Position numbers and translations under genes: made by a program. The notes under the pieces are model-generated. The model saw only the letters and a list, made by a program, of their open reading frames with translations. It was not told the origin of the DNA and did no database searches. Below are positions 57,603 to 60,478 of a DNA stretch of 60,478 bases, piece after piece. Where the stretch lies: assembly GCA_021737975.1 (NCBI GenBank), contig JAIPCZ010000011.1, forward strand, positions 1 through 60,478. Reading direction: 5' to 3'. How positions within the stretch are numbered: position 1 is the first letter of the stretch; every line of letters begins with the position of its first letter. This DNA is from Polaromonas sp. Its GTDB lineage: Bacteria > Pseudomonadota > Gammaproteobacteria > Burkholderiales > Burkholderiaceae_C.

Positions 57603-58910
57603 ATGCGCATCGAACGTTTTCTGACTGGCATCACCACCTCGGGCACGCCCCATCTGGGCAACTACGTGGGCTCGATTCGCCCCTCCGTGGGCCACAGTCT
57701 GCGCCCTGGCGTCGAGAGTTTCTACTTTCTGGCCGATTACCACGCCCTGATCAAGATCGATGATCCACAACGCATCCAGCGCTCCACGCTGGAAATTGCC
57801 GCGAGCTGGCTGGCATGCGGCCTGAATCCGGACAAAGTGGTGTTCTACCGCCAGTCCGACGTCCCCGAGATCCCCGAACTCACCTGGTTCTTGAGCTGCG
57901 TGCTGGGCAAAGGTGTGCTCAACCGCGCACATGCCTACAAGGCTTCGGTCGACAAAAACACGGCGGCCGGCAACGACCCCGACGCCGATGTCAATGTGGG
58001 CCTGTTCATGTACCCGGTGCTGATGGGCGCCGACATCCTGATGTTCAACGCGCACCAGGTGCCGGTGGGTCGCGACCAGGTGCAGCACATCGAGATGGCG
58101 CGCGACATGGCGCACAGCTTCAACCACCGTTATGGCGAGCATTTTGTCGCACCCGAGGCCGCCATCGAAGAGCATGTCGCCACCCTGCCCGGCCTCGACG
58201 GCCGCAAGATGAGCAAAAGCTACGACAACACCATCCCGCTGTTTGCCCCGCGCGAGCAGCTCAGAAAGCTCATCGGCAGCGTCGTGACCGACTCCCGTGC
58301 CCCGGGCGAAGCCAAGGCGGTGGAGGGCTCGACCCTGTTCCAGATTTACCAGGCCTTTGCCAGCGCCTCCGAGTCCGAAGCCCTGCGCCAGGCCTATGCC
58401 AGGGGCATTTCGTGGGCCGATGCCAAACAGCTCGTTTTTGAGCGCATTGACCAGGAAATTGCGCCCATGCGCGCGAGCTACCAGGCCCTGATCGACAACC
58501 CGGCCAAGATCGAAGCCATCCTGCAAGACGGCGCCGCCAAGGCCCGGGCCATTGCGACCCCCTTCATGGGCCAACTGCGCCATGCCGTGGGGCTGCGCCC
58601 GCTGCAAACCCATGCCAGCACGAGTGCCAAGGCAGTGAAGCAGGTGCTGCCGGTGTTCAAGCAATACCGCGAAACAAACGGCCAGTTTTACTTCAAGCTG
58701 CTTAGCGGCGACGGCACGCTGCTGCTGCAAAGCGGTGCCTTTGCATCGCCCAAAGTGGCGGGGCAAACCATCGCCGCGTTGCAGGCAGAGGGCATCACCG
58801 CCCTGAGCAGCAGCCCGGTGACGCTGGAAAAAGGCCCGGAGGTCACAGAATCTGACATTGCAATCGCCTTGCAAGCCCTGCAAATTGCCAAGGAAGCCAA
58901 ACCAGGCTAG
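57603..58910 (+). CDS. trpS: tryptophan-tRNA ligase
   Basis: 435 residues. HIGH-type TSGTPHLGNYVG (PHLGN), GADILMFNAHQVPVGRDQVQH split around the substrate site, and KMSKS in GRKMSKSYDN. It is about 100 residues longer than E. coli TrpS because of a C-terminal extension (about 345-435), as in other betaproteobacterial enzymes. Last housekeeping gene before the disrupted tRNA locus. Confidence 0.95.
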   Translation: MRIERFLTGITTSGTPHLGNYVGSIRPSVGHSLRPGVESFYFLADYHALIKIDDPQRIQRSTLEIAASWLACGLNPDKVVFYRQSDVPEIPELTWFLSCVLGKGVLNRAHAYKASVDKNTAAGNDPDADVNVGLFMYPVLMGADILMFNAHQVPVGRDQVQHIEMARDMAHSFNHRYGEHFVAPEAAIEEHVATLPGLDGRKMSKSYDNTIPLFAPREQLRKLIGSVVTDSRAPGEAKAVEGSTLFQIYQAFASASESEALRQAYARGISWADAKQLVFERIDQEIAPMRASYQALIDNPAKIEAILQDGAAKARAIATPFMGQLRHAVGLRPLQTHASTSAKAVKQVLPVFKQYRETNGQFYFKLLSGDGTLLLQSGAFASPKVAGQTIAALQAEGITALSSSPVTLEKGPEVTESDIAIALQALQIAKEAKPG

Positions 58911-58919
58911 CCGTCACTG

Positions 58920-58925
58920 TACAAT
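58920..58925 (+). promoter_or_regulatory. -10 element of the tRNA-Ser promoter
   Basis: TACAAT 12 bases before the tRNA 5' end, just after trpS. The -35 is weak. In the present orientation transcription from here runs through the tRNA 5' half and into the recombinase gene. Confidence 0.5.
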
Positions 58926-58937
58926 TCGCGGCTTCGC

Positions 58938-58977
58938 GGAGAGATGGCAGAGTGGCCGAATGTACCTGACTCGAAAT
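58938..58977 (+). tRNA. 5' half of a split tRNA-Ser(CGA) gene
   Basis: GGAGAGA acceptor strand, TG, a D-arm with GGCCGAA, then CCTGA and the anticodon loop CTCGAAA (anticodon CGA). After ACTCGAAAT the sequence turns into ACAGGCTAAAAACGC, not the expected CAGGCGTACC, so the variable arm, T-arm and 3' acceptor strand are missing here. They lie on the minus strand at 60346-60402. Joined at the core the two pieces give a complete 88-nt tRNA with a 7-bp acceptor stem, CCTGA/TCAGG anticodon stem and GTACC/GGTAC variable arm. As the DNA stands this copy cannot make a mature tRNA. Confidence 0.93.
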
Positions 58978-59005
58978 ACAGGCTAAAAACGCTGAAACCC
59001 GCATG
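58965..59005 (+). other. left recombination site (att core and arm)
   Basis: CCTG-ACTCGAAAT-ACAGG at 58965-58982; the 9-bp core 58969-58977 is the tRNA anticodon loop. AACCCGCATG at 58996-59005 recurs at the right site at nearly the same distance from the core (18 and 17 bases). Confidence 0.85.
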
Positions 59006-59033
59006 AACGCTAGCTTTTAGCGGTTTTGTGCAG

Positions 59034-59098
59034 CTACACAAAGGCTACACAATTTTCACACTTGGGAGTAAGATTTAGTTCTCACTCTTTTTGTGTAG
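59034..59098. repeat. arm-type CTACACA repeats, left
   Basis: CTACACA at 59034-59040 and 59045-59051 (11 bases apart) and its reverse TGTGTAG at 59092-59098, just before the recombinase start. The same heptamer recurs at 60299-60305, 60461-60467 and 60472-60478. Their paired spacing and fixed distance from the cores (about 60 bases) fit integrase arm-binding sites. Confidence 0.7.
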
Positions 59099-59102
59099 CC
59101 AA

Positions 59103-60296
59103 ATGAACGCTGAAAAGTCCCTCCCAACGCACACCATTCTCGAAGGCAAAGTGCATGTTTTCATGCGTGAGGGGTCTCCATATTGGTGGGGTGGCTTTCA
59201 CTTCAAAGGCAAGTACCTTCGCACTTCGACCAAGCAAAAAAACAGCGATGCTGCTGACGCTATGGCGAGTCAGTGGTACTTCAAAAAGCAAAATGAAATT
59301 GCAAGTGGTCAGATCGCGTCGCCAAAACACGCGTTCGACAAGTTGGCAGAAGACGCACTGACAGCATACAAGGGACTTGTCTCGCGAGGCATCAGAAGTC
59401 AAAAAACATTCGATGGCATCGAGGGCATCATGCGTTCGCGCATCATGCCGTACTTCAAGAAAATGGCCGTCATCACCATCGACAACACGACATGGCACAA
59501 GTTCAAAGAAGACATGGTGAAAGAATATCCTCTGATCAAACGAGGCACGCTTCATCAGTACAAGAATTCAATTCGCGTCGTTCTCAACCAAGCTTACAAG
59601 CTTGGCTACATCAAAGAACTGCCCGTCTTCAAAGACGAATACACAGCAAGGCGAATCGACTCACCACGGCCGTGGTTCAACTCGGCTGAATACAACAAAC
59701 TTCATCGCGCCATCTTGGCCCACGCAAAGAAGCTACAAAAAAGGGACAGACTTCTTTACGAGCATGCCATGGAGCTTTATGACTATGTGATCTTCGCTGT
59801 AAACACGGGAATGCGCGTTGGGGAGATGAAAAATCTCAAGGTCTCAGATGTCAAGATCGTCAAGGAGCAACTGACAGCCAAAGACATTCTGATGATCAGC
59901 AACATTAAAGGCAAGCGAGGAACGGGAAGTTGTCAGAGCTTCTACGGCGCTGTCGCGCCATTCAATCGCGTTCTTGAGCGACGCGCCATCAAAGAGCCAA
60001 GCAAGTGCGACGAGCCACTTTTTCTGATCCATCACAGAACGATGCTCAACAAGATATTGGTCAAGTCTGACTTGAAGATGTCGAAGACCAATCCACCATC
60101 AAAGCGCGACTCTGTTTCATTCAGAGCGACCTACATCTGTTTTCGACTGCTCAATGGAGTCCCTATCTACGAGATCGCCAACAACTGTCGAACCTCAGTG
60201 GCTGTGATTCAAGAATCGTACGCACGGCACTTGGGCGCACATATGCTACGCAATATCAATCGCGTGGGGAACAAAGTCGAGGGTTGGGATTACTAA
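59103..60296 (+). CDS. tyrosine recombinase (integrase) inside the split tRNA locus
   Basis: 397 residues from the ATG at 59103 (the frame opens at a TTG 12 bases upstream). N-terminal SAM-like core-binding region (about 75-170). Catalytic domain with box I R238 in NTGMRVGEMKNL, box II R341 in SVSFRATYICFRLL, and the nucleophile Y373 in QESYARHL. Both usual histidines of box II are missing (SxxR where HxxR is typical, and RA where RH is typical), so it belongs to a divergent branch. Base composition is clearly more AT-rich than the neighbouring genes, a sign of transfer. It is flanked by two inverted att cores in the halves of a tRNA-Ser gene and by CTACACA arm sites, which mark it as the enzyme acting here. 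Confidence 0.88.
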   Translation: MNAEKSLPTHTILEGKVHVFMREGSPYWWGGFHFKGKYLRTSTKQKNSDAADAMASQWYFKKQNEIASGQIASPKHAFDKLAEDALTAYKGLVSRGIRSQKTFDGIEGIMRSRIMPYFKKMAVITIDNTTWHKFKEDMVKEYPLIKRGTLHQYKNSIRVVLNQAYKLGYIKELPVFKDEYTARRIDSPRPWFNSAEYNKLHRAILAHAKKLQKRDRLLYEHAMELYDYVIFAVNTGMRVGEMKNLKVSDVKIVKEQLTAKDILMISNIKGKRGTGSCQSFYGAVAPFNRVLERRAIKEPSKCDEPLFLIHHRTMLNKILVKSDLKMSKTNPPSKRDSVSFRATYICFRLLNGVPIYEIANNCRTSVAVIQESYARHLGAHMLRNINRVGNKVEGWDY

Positions 60297-60298
60297 GT

Positions 60299-60313
60299 CT
60301 ACACATTGCGTAG
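60299..60313. repeat. CTACACA / TGCGTAG pair after the recombinase gene
   Basis: CTACACA at 60299-60305 faces TGCGTAG at 60307-60313, 3 bases after the stop codon. Related to the arm repeats; in the flipped orientation it would lie just downstream of the restored tRNA. Confidence 0.5.
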
Positions 60314-60345
60314 AACTCGGCGCTATATAAAAAATAGCAGTGAAG

Positions 60346-60402
60346 TGGCGGAGAGAGTGGGATTCGAACCCACGGTACCTTGCGGTACGCCTGATTTCGA
60401 GT
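60346..60402 (-). tRNA. 3' half of the split tRNA-Ser(CGA) gene
   Basis: Read on the minus strand: anticodon-loop core ACTCGAAAT, then CAGG, a variable arm GTACC-GCAA-GGTAC, a T-arm GTGGG-TTCGAAT-CCCAC and TCTCTCC-GCCA. The acceptor strand pairs perfectly with GGAGAGA of the 5' half at 58938. The genomic CCA is encoded. After the CCA comes CTTCACTGCTATTTTTTATATAG, whose T6 tract (TGCTATTTTTTA) may be the tRNA terminator. Confidence 0.93.
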
Positions 60403-60429
60403 ACAGGACGATGCGTCACAACCCGCATG
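60390..60429 (-). other. right recombination site (att core and arm)
   Basis: On the + strand CCTG-ATTTCGAGT-ACAGG at 60390-60407: the core is the reverse complement of the left core, while CCTG and ACAGG lie on the same sides. AACCCGCATG follows at 60420-60429. TGTGTAG arm repeats follow at 60461 and 60472. Confidence 0.85.
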
Positions 60430-60460
60430 TCTATTGGCTTTCAAGACGGTAATAATATTT

Positions 60461-60478
60461 TGTGTAGTTAATGTGTAG
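60461..60478 (+). repeat. arm-type TGTGTAG repeats, right
   Basis: Two TGTGTAG copies 11 bases apart, as in the left pair. In the reconstructed attP (left flank reversed next to right flank) all four are direct repeats and both pairs are about 60 bases from the core. The window ends here, so further copies cannot be excluded. Confidence 0.65.

Noticed and set aside
56481-58883. Very long open frame of 800 codons on the minus strand
   Set aside because: It is antisense to yciO, the M50 protease and trpS, all of which have clear family motifs; it is a shadow caused by high GC codon bias.
58938-58990. Intact tRNA-Ser gene after trpS
   Set aside because: After the anticodon loop the sequence lacks the second anticodon strand in place, the variable arm, the T-arm and the acceptor 3' strand.
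58938-60402. Group I intron or other self-splicing insertion in the tRNA-Ser anticodon loop
   Set aside because: The 3' half of the tRNA is on the opposite strand, so no single transcript holds both exons, and the interrupting DNA encodes a tyrosine recombinase with att-like repeats.
58978-60478. Prophage
   Set aside because: Only a recombinase is visible; no phage structural, replication or lysis genes lie in the window, although the element may continue to the right.

Overview
The window looks like a chromosome segment of a betaproteobacterium of the Comamonadaceae (Rhodoferax/Polaromonas-like). I infer this from the high-GC coding style, the gene orders (ftsK-lolA-rarA; rnm-yciO-M50 protease-trpS; rpfE-recJ), a Bug-type solute receptor, a single lolC/E-type permease beside lolD, and the many coupled ATGA/TGATG start-stop overlaps. 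This is inference from sequence alone; no database was searched.

Layout. 1-2680: a small glycine-rich exported protein, then an OmpR/EnvZ-type two-component pair. 2815-16802: a purine locus with adenine/adenosine deaminase, a 5'-truncated hybrid histidine kinase, a BMP-type nucleoside/purine ABC importer (lipoprotein, two permeases, double ATPase), divergent xanthine dehydrogenase xdhAB, a Crp/Fnr regulator with an FNR-like box in front of it, and an 8-oxoguanine/guanine deaminase. Together these would import purines or nucleosides and funnel adenine, guanine or 8-oxoguanine to hypoxanthine, xanthine and urate. 16813-20354: a branched-chain-amino-acid-type ABC importer (livFGMH) without its binding protein. 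20568-26512: housekeeping genes (rarA, lolA, ftsK, trxB, rpmB, rpmG). 26590-28919: a TonB-dependent receptor behind a clear TPP riboswitch, so probably a thiamin-related outer-membrane transporter. 29001-37839: fatty acid desaturase, RsmB-type methylase, a MacAB-TolC-like efflux operon, a hemerythrin protein and purN. 37852-45836: yceH, then a leftward run holding a TctABC transporter interrupted by EamA and SDR genes, a GspE/PilB-like ATPase and a spermidine-synthase-like protein. 45995-58910: an unknown exported protein, tatD, a degenerate hemerythrin, lolD/lolC, rpfE-like, recJ, DUF599, rnm, EamA, yciO, an M50 protease and trpS.

The most interesting part is the right end (58920-60478). A tRNA-Ser(CGA) gene is broken in its anticodon loop. 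Its 5' half lies on the + strand just after trpS. Its 3' half lies 1.4 kb away on the - strand. Between them is an AT-richer tyrosine recombinase gene. The two breakpoints share the 9-bp core ACTCGAAAT in inverted orientation. Inverting the DNA between the cores on paper rebuilds a perfect 88-nt tRNA-Ser(CGA). It also rebuilds a symmetric attP-like site with arm-type repeats. This suggests a recombinase-driven invertible switch that alternately splits and restores a tRNA gene, and in the present orientation the tRNA promoter points into the recombinase gene.

Other unexplained structure: a 54-bp palindromic repeat present twice (50/54 identical) at gene ends, one copy coding the C-terminus of TatD; a 31-bp-arm inverted repeat between recJ and the DUF599 gene; and repeat-like GC-rich palindromes read in frame inside lolD and the EnvZ-like kinase. 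No intergenic gap exceeds about 300 bases.
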